Shown in pieces: positions 47,455-58,288 of a stretch of 64,000 bases of DNA. The notes below the pieces were generated by a model. That model had not been told where the DNA came from and searched no databases. It saw nothing but the letters and a program-made list of their open reading frames with translations. This DNA comes from Lepturacanthus savala (taxonomy: Eukaryota; Chordata; Actinopteri; Scombriformes; Trichiuridae), in contig CM060463.1 in assembly GCA_030544235.1 (NCBI GenBank), positions 18,849,690 to 18,913,689 on the forward strand. The letters run 5' to 3'. A program made the translations under genes and the position numbers. How positions within the stretch are numbered: the first letter of the stretch is position 1; every line of letters begins with the position of its first letter.

Positions 47455-47516
47455 CTGCTCTGTGCTTAAATTTCCTTTGGGATTAATAAAGCCAATCTAA
47501 CCTAATCTAATCTAGA
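47455..47516 (+). mobile_element. Possible LINE 3'-end relic
   Basis: TTTCCTTTGGGATTAATAAA followed by GCCAATCTAACCTAATCTAA resembles the 3' end and short tandem tail of a fish non-LTR element (pattern TTCCCTTGGGGATTAATAAAGT + short repeats). Only this end is visible. Confidence 0.45.
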
Positions 47517-48260
47517 GCTATAGACATATAACATCACTGCGTCACTACACTCACTCTGAGATGCTGCTGATGCTTCAGTCTTTAGCATTTTCATCTTTTG
47601 CAAGCTGAATCTGAAGTAGGCTATGTGGAAACACTGCTACATTATCACATTCAAGTAGCTATGGGTGGGCAGTGTGTCACAAACACACACACCCTCCCTC
47701 TTTTCTCTATACATTACATGGTTCCTAGGGGACATTTGTGCGTGGCTCTGGCAGTAAACACGCTTCATTACAAGGTCTTTCATTTCCAGGCAGCAAGGAT
47801 GCATCCAAATCAATTCCTGCTTGCCCTTTGATCTTGTGTGCCAGAGCTTGTGTGCTGTATGTTTTACAGAAGAATGCTGTATGACCCTTGAAAAATGAAG
47901 ATGACTGTGGAACACAGATGACAGCACAATGTGCTTGTTATTATCAGTAGAGTCTGTGTCTAGTCCTGCAGTAAGACAGCAATGTCTTTGCATTGTTTTT
48001 GTATAAGTTTGCCTGAGAAGATAATAGTGGTGTTTTTATATAGCTTCCTCTAAAAGGAAAAAAAAAAAAAAAGAGAATTGTAGAATGTATAAAGGAAGGA
48101 CAAAATTGTCGAATGTATAAAAAATATGTTGGTGTTGTAATATGTGCTAGAGGTCAACCGATAGTGGAGCTTTATAGACTGTTATAATAATGACAGTGTG
48201 GAGCAGGACAAAGATGATATCAAATATATGGATAATAACTTCTCATTGGAATCCATTCTA
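47517..48260. other. No gene seen
   Basis: 47637-47993 carries an open frame of 118 codons on the minus strand without domain, splice or homology support. An A run occupies 48056-48072. AATTGTAGAATGTATAAA is echoed by AATTGTCGAATGTATAAA about 28 bp later. Confidence 0.45.
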
Positions 48261-48301
48261 TTATGTCAGTAAAATAAATAATATTTATTTTACTGACATA
48301 A
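48261..48301. repeat. 41-bp perfect palindrome
   Basis: The arm TTATGTCAGTAAAATAAATA (48261-48280) is exactly complementary to TATTTATTTTACTGACATAA (48282-48301), with a single A at the centre. All 20 base pairs match. It abuts a short tandem array on its right. Confidence 0.93.
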
Positions 48302-48343
48302 CTTGAACTGACTAACTTGAACTCACTAACTTGAACTTGAACT
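48301..48343. repeat. 14-bp tandem repeat, about 3 units
   Basis: ACTTGAACTGACTA, ACTTGAACTCACTA and a third unit ACTTGAACTTGAACTG follow the palindrome without a gap. Confidence 0.85.
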
Positions 48344-48720
48344 GAAGTTTCGAAAGAATGAAGAACAAATCAGTCAATATCAGTCGTCTGTCCCCTGTCT
48401 AAAGTACTTACTGGTAGAGAGAGGACCGGCTTGAAGCTGTTCATAAGCATTTACTAACAAGTGCACTGTAGTTGTGTAAATATCTCTTTTATATATATTT
48501 ATCCTTGTTGAACAGGTAGTTTGATAACTTAGTAAAAGGCTTATTATGTACTAATATGCACTTATATTACAGTAACAAGTATAATTGTCATCCATTGAAG
48601 TAATTTTCGCTTCAAGGTATGAGATCAAGAGTAAGACTGATACATACATTGATAAACAAGCCACTAAGATGATTGATAGGCGTATATCTGTAGATATATA
48701 CATTTTCCTTTTTTAAATTA
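48344..48720. other. No gene seen
   Basis: AT-rich unique sequence; nothing recognised. Confidence 0.5.
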
Positions 48721-48733
48721 TGATATGTATTGA

Positions 48734-49103
48734 GGGCGACACGGTGACGCAGGGGTTAGCGCTGTTGCCTCACAGCAAGAAGGGCGCAGGTTCAAGACCT
48801 CCTTGGTCCGGGGTCTGGGACCTTTCTGTGTGGAGTTTGCATGTTCTCCCCGTGTCTGTGTGGGTTTTCACCGGGTACTCTGGCTTCCTCCCACAGTCCA
48901 AAAACATGCTCAGGTTAATTGGCAACTCTAAATTGCCCATAGGTGTGAGTGTGTGAGTGAATGGTGTGTGTGCCCCACGATTGGCTGGCGACCATCTGGG
49001 GTGTAGCCCTGCCTCTCGCTGTAACGCGCTGGGATAGGCTCCAGCAGATCCCTGCGACCCTAATGAGGAATAAACAGGTATAGAAAATGACTGACTGACT
49101 GAC
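48734..49103 (+). mobile_element. SINE-like repeat, copy E (full length, with target duplication)
   Basis: The head GGGCGACACGGTGACGCAGG, GGTTAGCGCTGTTGCC (box-A-like) and GCAGGTTCAAGACC (box-B-like) point to a tRNA-derived RNA polymerase III promoter. The body and the (GACT)n tail match copy F almost base for base. It is bracketed by a perfect 13-bp duplication TGATATGTATTGA at 48721-48733 and 49104-49116. Such duplications arise when a LINE machinery inserts an RNA copy, which supports retroposition. Its intact duplication marks it as recent. The 145-codon minus-strand open frame and a plus-strand one are only SINE sequence. Confidence 0.95.
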
Positions 49104-49129
49104 TGATATGTATTGATAGTCTTTGCTTT

Positions 49130-49620
49130 GCAAGTTACAACTGTAATGGGCTTGCTAATGCTGTGAAAATAATTGCCATTTTCATTTGGCTGGATAGCAA
49201 AAAGCAATTTAATATAATATGTCTACAAGAGACACACTCTACTCCAGATGAAGAAGGGAGGTATACACATATGGAAGGGGTCTGCCTTTTGCAAAAAAAA
49301 AAAAAAATGATGTGAATGGTCCTATAATTATTTTGGATGTTGAAATATTGTTTAGGTAATATGCTCCAAACAACAATGTTTTTTTTTTCCTTTTTAATAT
49401 GAACAATAAGATCCAGCATTATGATAAACCGATAATTATGGTGAGAGATTTCAACCTGGTCCATGACCCAGCTAATGATCAAAAACGGTATCTATCTGCT
49501 ATAAATTTAGTTGATGTGTGGAGAATAAAGATCTAGATCCAGATCCAATTGGCTATACCTGACAAAGAATTTCTAAGGCTAGTAAGACTGGCTTGTTGTT
49601 GATTTCCTTCTCCTTACAAC
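49130..49620 (+). pseudogene. L1-type LINE endonuclease fragment
   Basis: 49130 starts ASYNCNGLANAVK, then WLDSKKQFNIICLQETHST (49185-49245), the N-terminal endonuclease blocks of L1-type ORF2 (pattern NVNGL..., ADIVCLQETH), with the catalytic Glu of QETH kept. Later blocks are ILDVE, YAPNN (about 49364), PIIMVRDFNLVHDP (49429-49470, where the usual GDFN has Gly replaced by Arg), LVDVWR, and IGYT-QRISKASKTGLLL (49545-49600). Frame changes, an A run and stops separate the pieces. In the family this domain nicks the target DNA. The reverse transcriptase is absent. The preceding SINE inserted about 14 bp 5' of it. Confidence 0.85.
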
Positions 49621-50943
49621 AGCAATCAGTACAACAATTATCCAAGTAGTTATAGCTGAAAGATTTTGTTCTTATTATTATTGTTTACATTTATTTTATT
49701 TTTTACCTTAAAATTGGAAAATTGGAATTTTTTTCCTATAATGCTTACATTACTGCATTCCAGCAAAAATCAATGCATTACAATAATTTATTACTTTTGT
49801 AAGATGTTACTCCCAACACTGATTATGTCTACATATAGCAGCACCCATTGATAACCACTTCTTGTTGTATACAACAAGACTATAAATAAGAGCTTTCTGT
49901 ACCACCTTCAGCAGTGCTTTCCATAACCCTTAAACACAGGTTATAGTAGCTAATCCATAGTGCAAAACAGTTGCCCACTGTGTCTAACAACACCTGAGAG
50001 TGGAGCCAGACCCTCTGCAGCCTTGGGGCTGAACGCTCTGGCTGCCATCGCTGCCGAGACCCCATATGCCACTTTCATAATCTGCCTGCCAATTCTCATC
50101 AGACTCACCTCTGTTACCACTGCAACTCCCTCCCCCTTTAATTCCCACATAACATATATACCACACACACACACACACACACACGCACTAACAGCCTGAC
50201 AGCCCTCTCACCCAGCGTGATGTTGACGAGACAAGCTTGGGCTGTCGCCGTTTGTAGGAATTATAGAGCTCATGTTCTTGTCATTTCCTCAGCCTTTCAG
50301 GTGAATGCAGAAGGCGCCCTGCATAAGGAGGGTTACCTGTTTGTTTCACATCATTTTGGATTTTACTTTTTCCCTGCCCTCCCTAGAGATGATGAGATGA
50401 GTGAAATTGTAGACTTAAATCTTATAAATATTATATTGTGATTCAATATAACAAAATTATTGTAAAAAATGTCTGTAGCCTTAAAATGGTAATGAGGCAG
50501 AGTCAAAATGTGTCTGTGCATTTTCACACATCATTCACTGTGATTTAAAATTTTAAATATTCCTTTCAGAATCAGAATAGTGTTATTAATATGTTTACAT
50601 ATTTAAGGCATTTAATTCCAGCTTCCAGTGTCTTTCAATGTAGTTACATACTGATTCAAGAGATACAGTGCATAAAGCTGAACAAAGACAAGTAAACACA
50701 GTATAAAAGTATAAATATCATATACAGACAGTTCCCAACTTACAAACACAATAGATTCCAAAAGACTGTTTGTAAGCTGAATTGTCCTTAAGTTGTTATA
50801 TATTAAATTTCCATCTATAATTTCTATTTGTTGTCATTAATGCAGTCTTTTCACTTGAACATTGTGGCTTGCGTGTTGAGATTGCCTGGTGTTTCTTACC
50901 ACTACGACTACCATCACTTGCGTTATGCTTTTTCCCACTATTT
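49621..50943. other. No gene seen; 49960-50330 less AT-rich
   Basis: 49960-50120 is balanced in composition (GCTGCCATCGCTGCCGAG) and may be selected non-coding DNA. The two plus- and three minus-strand open frames over it conflict and show no splice context. Otherwise AT-rich. Confidence 0.35.
50162..50184. repeat. (CA)n microsatellite, short
   Basis: About 11 CA units. Confidence 0.93.
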
Positions 50944-51181
50944 ATTCTAGTTGCAAATCTGTCTGTGTTTTGGTGCAATATCTACATAGTTGTATAGAGG
51001 CCCATTTCCAGCAACTATGACTCCAGTGTTCTAATGGTACAATGTGTTTGCTCATTGCGTCAGAAGGCTAATGTAATACAATTCTATTCATGTTACAACT
51101 CCTGGTGGTAAATAAAACTGTGACTTTTCATGGAAAACATAAAATTGTCTGGGTGACTACAAACTTTTGAACAGTAGTGTA
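50944..51181 (-). mobile_element. Tc1 deletion derivative, copy 3 (about 0.24 kb)
   Basis: On the minus strand it starts ACACTACTGTTCAAAAGTTT, passes GTCACCCAGACAATTTTATG, then jumps to ATTAGCCTTCTGACGCAATG and ACATTGTACCATTAGAACAC, and ends in GGGCCTCTATACAACTATG and GCAACTAGAAT. The break between left and right segments lies near the same place as in copy 1, suggesting both descend from one deletion derivative. The far terminus is missing. Confidence 0.88.
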
Positions 51182-51360
51182 TGTATGGAGTGGTGCTGCA
51201 CAGCGTATGTTGCGGCTACTATTTGGATATGTTGGAGTCAGAGGTTGTTTCTATGTATGAATCATTAGTTAGATGTTCATGTCTTGGATAACTGCTGTAT
51301 ACTCTACAAGTAGGTGAAATAAAAATAAATGTATGATGGTAGCTTTGGTGAACAGTGTCC

Positions 51361-51660
51361 TGTCGCGCCTCCCAAAGGGGTGAAGAGGTTGTTTGAGGGC
51401 TGTGAGGAGTCTGCAGTGATTTCCTGAATTAAGGTGCATATCTCCTGGAAGGGGGGCAGGTCTGCAGACAGTTGTAGTCTATTGCTGTTCTGTTTGGTGA
51501 CAGATCCAAACCAGACAGTGATGAATGTGCATAGATCAGATTAAATGACTGCAGTGTAAACCTGGACCAGACACATCACTGTCCCTGATGAGACTAATGA
51601 CCATCGTGTCATCTGCACACTTCAAGAATTTAACACACAGTCGGTTCTCATGCGTGTTTG
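51361..51660 (-). pseudogene. LINE reverse transcriptase fragment with ADD motif
   Basis: The minus strand reads LCVKFLKCADDTMVISLI and RDSDVSG (51640-51565), the palm motif of a fish LINE reverse transcriptase (pattern LLKFADDTTVIGLI...DESAY), with both catalytic Asp of ADD kept. Further on, TADSSQPSNNLFTPLG (51415-51370) matches the end of such proteins (pattern HPGNxLFxLLPSGRR). The sequence between them is deleted or shifted and stops occur. It is probably a different LINE type from those at 31 and 58 kb. Confidence 0.72.
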
Positions 51661-52959
51661 TAAAGCCCCCTACATTCATCACATGCTGGTCTTTAGTCAG
51701 TTTTACATAAAGGATTAATCACACAGGATTAGATGGGGGAGAGGGTGATAGGCAGTGGTGCACTGTGTTTTTATGAACATATCATCTGTATTTTGGCAGT
51801 TTGTGTCTTAGGTTTGCACTAATGAAATGCCCAAGAACAATAAGGCTTCTTCTGTGGTCAGCCAGGTGGTGTAACACTTCACTGGCACTGACTTGAATAA
51901 AAGAAGGTATGCAGTTAATAAAAATACACTGTAAAGCTCCATTTTATCCTTGACAAAAAAAAATCCACCAGCATCCACTAACATCTGGCTTTTGGCAAGT
52001 GTACCATCGACATTCACTCCTAGGTCACATGACTCTGCAGTAGTCTAATGGCCAGTGATACACTAATTTTGATCATTTTAAGCCCTTTTTGGGTGCACTG
52101 CTATCAGACTGTGTTATCCATGTTTGTGTAATATTAGCATGCTCACCAGAGACATGTCATACAGCATTTGTGTCAGCTTTTTAACTTCTCCACTTGTCTC
52201 ATCTAACTGCAAAGCTCTTTTTACTCTGCCTTATGAGTATACATTCATGGGTAAGTGAATATCACCCGTAGCACTGACAGCTGTCAACATATTGGGTAAT
52301 AAAACGCATAAACTGTGTAATCAGAGCTAGACTGAGCAGCTATGCTGTGAGGTACATTGAGAGGACCCTGTGCAGGCTACTGCTCAATACTATGATGTTG
52401 TTGAGAAGTTAATAAAGTGCCTGTTCTGAATACAAATAAGCTGTGTTGGTCAGCAGTTTATTTGACAACAACTAGGCTCAATATACTAGAGCAACACGGA
52501 AAAGTGCAGCATTCTCACCTTGAGCAGGCTGCATAAAAGGGGCGATAGATGCAAACAAGTTGCAAAGTAACACAAACAGCAGGAGAGCACTGTTCCAGGA
52601 CATCATGCATATCATGTTGTGATAGTAAAGCATTTCACTAATCATTTGAACTCTAACCTTTTCTTTTTTTGTATTTTAAATTGTCTGTTACAAATGATTC
52701 TTTGTATTTGGGAGGCAGGGAAAAGTCATTAAACTTTCAGATGTTTTTAATAGAACAAATAAATTATAATTAATTAATGACACAATATAGCCTCTGTAAG
52801 TCTTGAGCAGTTAGTAAAGAAGTAAATGTGATGTCAGGTTGCTCCTTGTAACCAGGTTTCCACTTTGCATGTAAACATTGAAAATAGTAATTGCCTTGTT
52901 TAGGACTGTCTTCTCACTGTGATTTCAATGTGTGATCACACTTTGACTTCATGTGTTTT
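51661..52959. other. No gene seen
   Basis: AT-rich, nothing named. The left part may contain more eroded LINE sequence, but no motif is readable. Confidence 0.45.
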
Positions 52960-53095
52960 TCAATTTTAACCTATTTTTATAGCTTGCATATTTCTTCTGT
53001 TTTCAAGTGTCTGTTTTGTATGATTTCCTTAAGTGCCAGAAAGGTGCCTTTAAATTAAATGTATTATTATTATTATCAGAGATATTGATATTTAA
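52960..53095 (+). mobile_element. Possible L2-type LINE 3' end
   Basis: TTAAGTGCCAGAAAGGTGCC, TTTAAATTAAATG and (TTA)n at the end resemble the tail pattern AAAGTGCTATATAAATAAA + TTATTATTATT of L2-like LINEs. No coding remnant before it. Confidence 0.4.
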
Positions 53096-53595
53096 TAAGT
53101 GAACAATGAAGGCTTGAATTTGAGCACTTAACTAATTTCAACCAGATTCTACCAAAATATTAATACAAAATAATGCAAGAACAACTTCTCTTCAATCTAT
53201 AAACAAGATTTTTTTTAAGCTAAGAAAATTAATTCACAACATTAACATCAATAAACCACACAAGCAACAGATCAGATGATCAAAGCAGAAAAACAACATT
53301 AATTAAAGAAGGGGAGAACTCTGTGTGTCCAAGTATGCGTGCATGCATGTGTTTGTCTGCATGTGTGTTTGTGTGTGTATGTGGGCACACATGTGTGACC
53401 CCGACCTTTGCACTCTGACAGCAGCATAATGACGGTGTTTGCTGCTCACATAGCTAAGTCTTCTATGGATCTTCGACCAAGTTGCCCAGACACTGCAAGC
53501 GGTCTGTTTTACACTCTCCACCTCCAGCAGAAAGGGGTGATGAACCACAGTGGGGAACTTGCACCTTGAGTTCAGTCTGAGTCAAAGTGGCCAGG
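53096..53595. other. No gene seen; TG/CA-rich stretch 53318-53400
   Basis: 53318-53400 is an irregular TG-rich simple repeat (GCATGCATGTG, GTGTTTGTGTG). No coding sequence. Confidence 0.5.
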
Positions 53596-53760
53596 TTAAA
53601 GGAACACGCTGATATTTTGGAAAAAAAAAAACACATGCCTGTTTGCTTGATTGTTTGTGAATCAAAAGAGAGGATCGATATATGTTTCATTTCAGCACAT
53701 AGACACATTCCACATGTATAAAGCCTAGCACCAACACCAAAAGCAAAATTGAACAATACA
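53596..53760 (+). repeat. Candidate dispersed repeat (AAAGGAACA... type)
   Basis: TTAAAGGAACACGCTGATATTTTGG, shortened here as AAAGGAACACGCTGATATTT, followed by AGAGGATCGATATATGTTTC and TAAAGCCTAGCACC, has the order of blocks of a common fish repeat (AAAGGAACAGTTCAACATTT ... GAGAAGATCGATACCACTCT ... TAAAGACTGG). Diverged, ends not defined. Confidence 0.45.
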
Positions 53761-55737
53761 CTTCCCAACCTTTACAAAGCTTTGTGTTTTTTCAACACAC
53801 AAATCTTTTTGTCAGATTTGTGTGTTGTATTTGATTTCAATTAATGATTTAAAAAAAAAAAAACATCATAAACTTTAAGTCAGATCAATCAAACATGTTG
53901 GTCCGTTTGACCAGACAGGGCTCTGACAGTGTCTGACTGTTAGTATCCTGTGTGGAGATGATTGAAGTACAGGTACCTTCCCGCAGCATTGTGTGGAGGT
54001 TTGGGGATTTTCAAACATTTTTATCAATGCTGCCAAGGAATTAATAAAGTCAGTTTATTTTTCTGTTTCACTGCATTGTTTTCACTAACTCTACACCCAG
54101 CCGTTTTATTCCTTCATTCTCTCAACCGAACCTTCTGTGTGTCTTTCAGACCCAGGGAGGAGAGGCCAAACTTGAATGCTGCATTCACACACACAGCAGT
54201 TATATAAACAGTTTGATAAAGTTTTCCTAAGTTCACTATTTCACTATGAACTAGGTGATCACACTCAACCCTACTCTTCATATTGTGACTCATAATTAGT
54301 CTCAACACCAAAGTACTGCAAAAGAAAGGAACCAACAAATCCTATCTACCTCTAAAGTTTACAAAATCTATTTATTCACCCATCTACCAAAATCCATTAC
54401 AACTGGAATATTAAATTCTTCTCACAGAAAATATTGATGACAGCACTTGCTTTGAGTATATTGGTATATTTTGACAAACAACGTTAGTTTACAGTATCCT
54501 AACAGTCAATGAGAGGCCAGTTGTCAGCATTCTGAATGAACCAGGAGACTGTTTGATGAATAAAAAGCTCACAAGCTGATCTATAATGCAATAAGACCAT
54601 ACTCACAATAGGTAGGGACAATAGTGTAGGGACAGAGCTGCTGCTCACTGACTGACAGCTGCTGAACCCGGGAAGCTCTGGAGCAAAGAGCCTGGGGGGA
54701 AGACCACTTGTCATACGTGATCTTAGTGATGACATAAATGTGCCTGAAAAAGAAAAGGCACAGTAGTGCTGGGTACAGTTTTAATTCAGGCCAGGAAGGA
54801 CTTTCTCAATCAGCACAGTAGAAGCAAGGCTCGATTCCATACAGTGCATAACATAACGTAGCGTTGCAGTGGTTGACCACTTCCACTCTGGTCAATTCTT
54901 GTGTTTAAAATAAAACAGTATGCGCAGTCTTCTACCTACTGTACCTATGGTACAAAAGAACAAAAAACAGGGACATATGACCAAATCAACAGCAAATAAA
55001 TCACATAATGACATGTAAAGTAATCTTTTGTGTCTGTTGTTCTCTTCATACATCTGTGGTTGTTACAGGAAATATTGTGGATCTTGTGGTTTTCACAGGT
55101 GGCACCTGTGAGTGCTCCCTTCTGAAACGCGTCCAGTTAGGCAGCTCCCATGGCGAAGGGCAGAGCAAAGCAGTGTTGCTTATTTTAGACATCGCTTACA
55201 TGCCCTGTGGACTCCAGGAGTAAGTCAGCTTGCAATTGTTGGAACATTTTCCTTCTATTTTCACTCTTCTTCTCTCGCAATCCAGAGTTAAATTGCACTT
55301 TAAAACATGGAGCTCCGACGATGGAAGCTACTGGTGGTGAGGAATTGACCTGTGTGAGATTTTGATACCTCAAAACAGCAAATGGGATAATAATGGGTTG
55401 AAAAGACTGTGTCAAAATGGATTTAAATAATGACATTGGGTTTATACATTCTGTATTATAACAATGTATACAGCAACATTTAGTTAAACAAGAAGCAGCT
55501 CAATATTACATCATTTGTCTCTCTACTCCACTGGAAATCAAAATCTGAAAATCGGTAAAGTAAATAAAGTTTTGTTGTTTGGACCCACACTAGGGCACAC
55601 TTAACTGGAAATTCAGAGGTCTGTGGTGATGCTTCCCTCATTTATTTATGTCGTAGTCCTATTTAGAAGTATCTATGGCACGGAGGGGTTTTAATGTGTT
55701 AAAAAGAAAATTAAATTGTATCTAAATTTGCTGTCAT
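53761..55737. other. No gene seen
   Basis: Unique AT-rich DNA. 53851-53864 is an A run. 55050-55220 is slightly less AT-rich and has an open frame of 71 codons without homology. Confidence 0.45.
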
Positions 55738-55749
55738 TGTTACTGCTGT

Positions 55750-56092
55750 GGGCGACACGGTGGCCGCAGTGGTGGTCGCAGGTTCAAGACCTCCTTGGTC
55801 CTGGGTCTGGGACCTTTCTGTGTGGAGTTTGCATGTTCTCCCCGTGTCTGCGTGGGTTTTCGCGTGGGTACTCCGGCTTCCTCCCGCAGTCCAAAAACAT
55901 GCTCAGGTTAATTGGCAACTCTAAATTGCCCATAGGTGTGAGTGTGTGAGTGAATGGTGTGTGTGCCCTGTGATTGGCTGGCGACCATCTGGGGTGTATC
56001 CCTGCCTCTTGCCGTAACGCGCTGGGATAGGCTCCAGCAGACCCCTGCGACCCTAATGAGGAACAAGTAGGTATAGAAAATGACTGACTGAC
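55750..56092 (+). mobile_element. SINE-like repeat, copy F (with target duplication)
   Basis: Nearly identical to copy E from GCAGGTTCAAGACC to the (GACT)n tail. It differs in the head, where about 34 bp including most of the box-A-like part are missing (CGGTGGCCGCAGTGGTGGTC). It is enclosed by a perfect 12-bp duplication TGTTACTGCTGT at 55738-55749 and 56093-56104. The lost promoter part suggests it could not be transcribed as a source copy. Recent insertion. Confidence 0.95.
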
Positions 56093-56104
56093 TGTTACTG
56101 CTGT

Positions 56105-56839
56105 CGCTTGTTTAAATAAAAAGAAAAAAACGAAAGATTAGTTGTAGACTAAACTCAAAGCATTTTCCATACATGTATCAAGCATGGATAAAATGTAATT
56201 AGGTTTTAATTAGACACAGACCTATTTTAGAGACAGCAGCACTGAAAGTATTTTGGGAATACAGATTGATATAGAGGACAATCTGCTGACAAGGCATATG
56301 TGAATCATCAGAAAGAAAGCTTACAGTATAAAACCTTCTGCCGAACAATAAACTGTACTTCACTTTCACAGTTGACTGTAAACTTTATGTTTCTGTGCCT
56401 AGAATTCCTGACATATATAAAACATGTTGGAAAGAAGATGACTTGAGGAAGTGAAGGCTTGCAGATTAACATGAAGAACGGTCAAGAACAAGGATTTAAA
56501 TAGTAATCCTCAAAATGATCTTTTTCCTCTTTGAGTTTGTCCTCCTCTTTTAATACCAAATGTTCATTACTGTGGACTTCTCACAGACATGCAGCCTAAA
56601 CATATTTTATCCATAGAATGTATGTGTATGTGGAAACACAATTTTCTGTGCTACCAGACACTGTGAGCTGTTAATTAAAATGATGTATGTTATTTGCATG
56701 TGTCTGAAGTAATACCATGCCATATGGATTTGTCTTTGTTCATGTTAGAATTTAATCCTTCTTTCAATTTTTTTTTTAGTTAAGCCTTTCTGAGCTAACA
56801 GCTATGTTGAATGCAAAGTCGCGCAGGCTACAATCATGT
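56105..56839. other. No gene seen
   Basis: AT-rich; nothing recognised. Confidence 0.5.
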
Positions 56840-57300
56840 CAGTCGTGGAAAGTAACAAAGTACATTTACCCAAGAACTGTACATAAATACAATTTTGAGG
56901 TACACTATTTATTCTGTACACTATTTATAATACAGACAATATAATATTCATAATGTATGTTCTCCTCCACTACATTTATTTGGCCATTTTAGTTACTAGT
57001 TATTTTTCAGATTGAGCTTTTATAGACAATAATAGGCTGTATTGCAACATTCTAACTGTTAATACTCTTGTCTTTTTGATGTCGTATTATGGCTAATAAT
57101 ATGCACAGTATCAAAGTAAGTATCTAAATTGGCTCCATGTTGATGAACATGTATTTGTTGGTGATAAAAACAATCAATATAATGTACTATTATAACACTC
57201 TAAAAGGGTATCATAGTGAATACTTTCTATACTTAAAGTACAATTTGCTGATAAGACATCTGTACTTTTACTTGAAACTGTAGTGCTGGATTAGTGCATC
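56840..57300 (+). mobile_element. Non-autonomous hAT-type element, copy 2
   Basis: The left end CAGTCGTGGAAAGTAACAAA and then GTACATTTACCCAAGAACTG match the right end of copy 1 on its minus strand. Interior landmarks TCCTCCACTACATTTATTTG and CAATTTGCTGATAAGACATC match the same fish family. The right terminus is eroded or truncated near ACTTGAAACTGTAGTGCTGG. No transposase. Confidence 0.82.
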
Positions 57301-58288
57301 TGCTGGTGCTGAGTTTATTACACAGAGAATTTTTAATAAACAAAAAACTTGTAGTTGTGGCCATTTGTGCTTGTAAAATGGTGGATAAACTCTTTAGAGC
57401 ATAACACAAACTTTGCCAAATCACTCATTTCACTAGCAGAAAATAATCCATTTGGTCTAACACTTGAAGAATCTAGGAGAGTTGTACAATTTGATTTTAT
57501 CTACAATCCATGTTAGCAAAAGGCTACCCATAAGTAGCCAGTAGTAGTTTCTGATGGATGTGAGATGAACATATGAGGATGCATTAGTGATGAACTTCAC
57601 CCTAACCAGCCAGGGACCCGGCTGCTCTCTGAGAACATAGCTTCCTTTCAGTGACTGTACAATGCTGTGTAGCCCTTTGAGGTCCTCACCAAGAAAAAAG
57701 CAATGGACAAAATTGTTCTTAGCGTTTTTTACTCACTTAGGATTACAATAACAAAATCAACTGTTTTTCCAAAATAAAAAATAAATAAATAAAATTAATA
57801 AACATACTGCTCAAAGACACAGAGCCATCTATAGAATTATTTTGGCATAGCGCAACTAAACCAAGTGGTAGAGATGGCTCATTCAGGTTGAGTTAAGCTC
57901 AATGCATTATTCAATGAGATATAGTGACTCAAAGTGTGGTCGACCAAACGGTTACACAGAACCTTAAAGGGATAAAATGACTCAAATTCAGCTCCCCTAT
58001 TCCCTGACTCTAACGATTCAGTGCATATGGATATGGATTTATTTTCTATGACTTTCTACTACCTTAAATCTGATAACTGTCATGAAGTTCCTCGGCACTG
58101 TTTATATCTCTAAAGTATACCCTCGTGCTCCAAAACTACCCTTCTATTGCTCTGTCCCTACTTTGATCTCTGCCCTTCCTCCAAAAAAAAAGACAAAATT
58201 ATAATCTTAGAATTCCTATCAGTATGTTAACTGTACCCCAGCCTACTCCACTTCTACCAGTCATATTTTATCATATATTTGTTTTAAC
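57301..58288. other. No gene seen
   Basis: AT-rich. 57765-57800 is A/T simple sequence (AAATAAATAAATAAA). 58130-58288 could be the 5' side of the LINE that follows, but has no readable motif. Confidence 0.45.

Noticed and set aside
47637..47993. 118-codon open frame on the minus strand
   Set aside because: No homology recognised, no splice sites, overlapped by a plus-strand frame.
48745..48800. Possible tRNA gene at box-A/box-B-like motifs
   Set aside because: The motifs belong to the SINE head; there is no cloverleaf, and target duplications show retroposition.
48770..49207. 145-codon open frame on the minus strand, the longest in the window
   Set aside because: It lies almost wholly inside SINE copy E, and related SINE copies carry similar frames.
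54128..54210. Possible exon after TGTGTGTCTTTCAG
   Set aside because: A pyrimidine-AG match is common by chance and the following frame has no homology or donor site.
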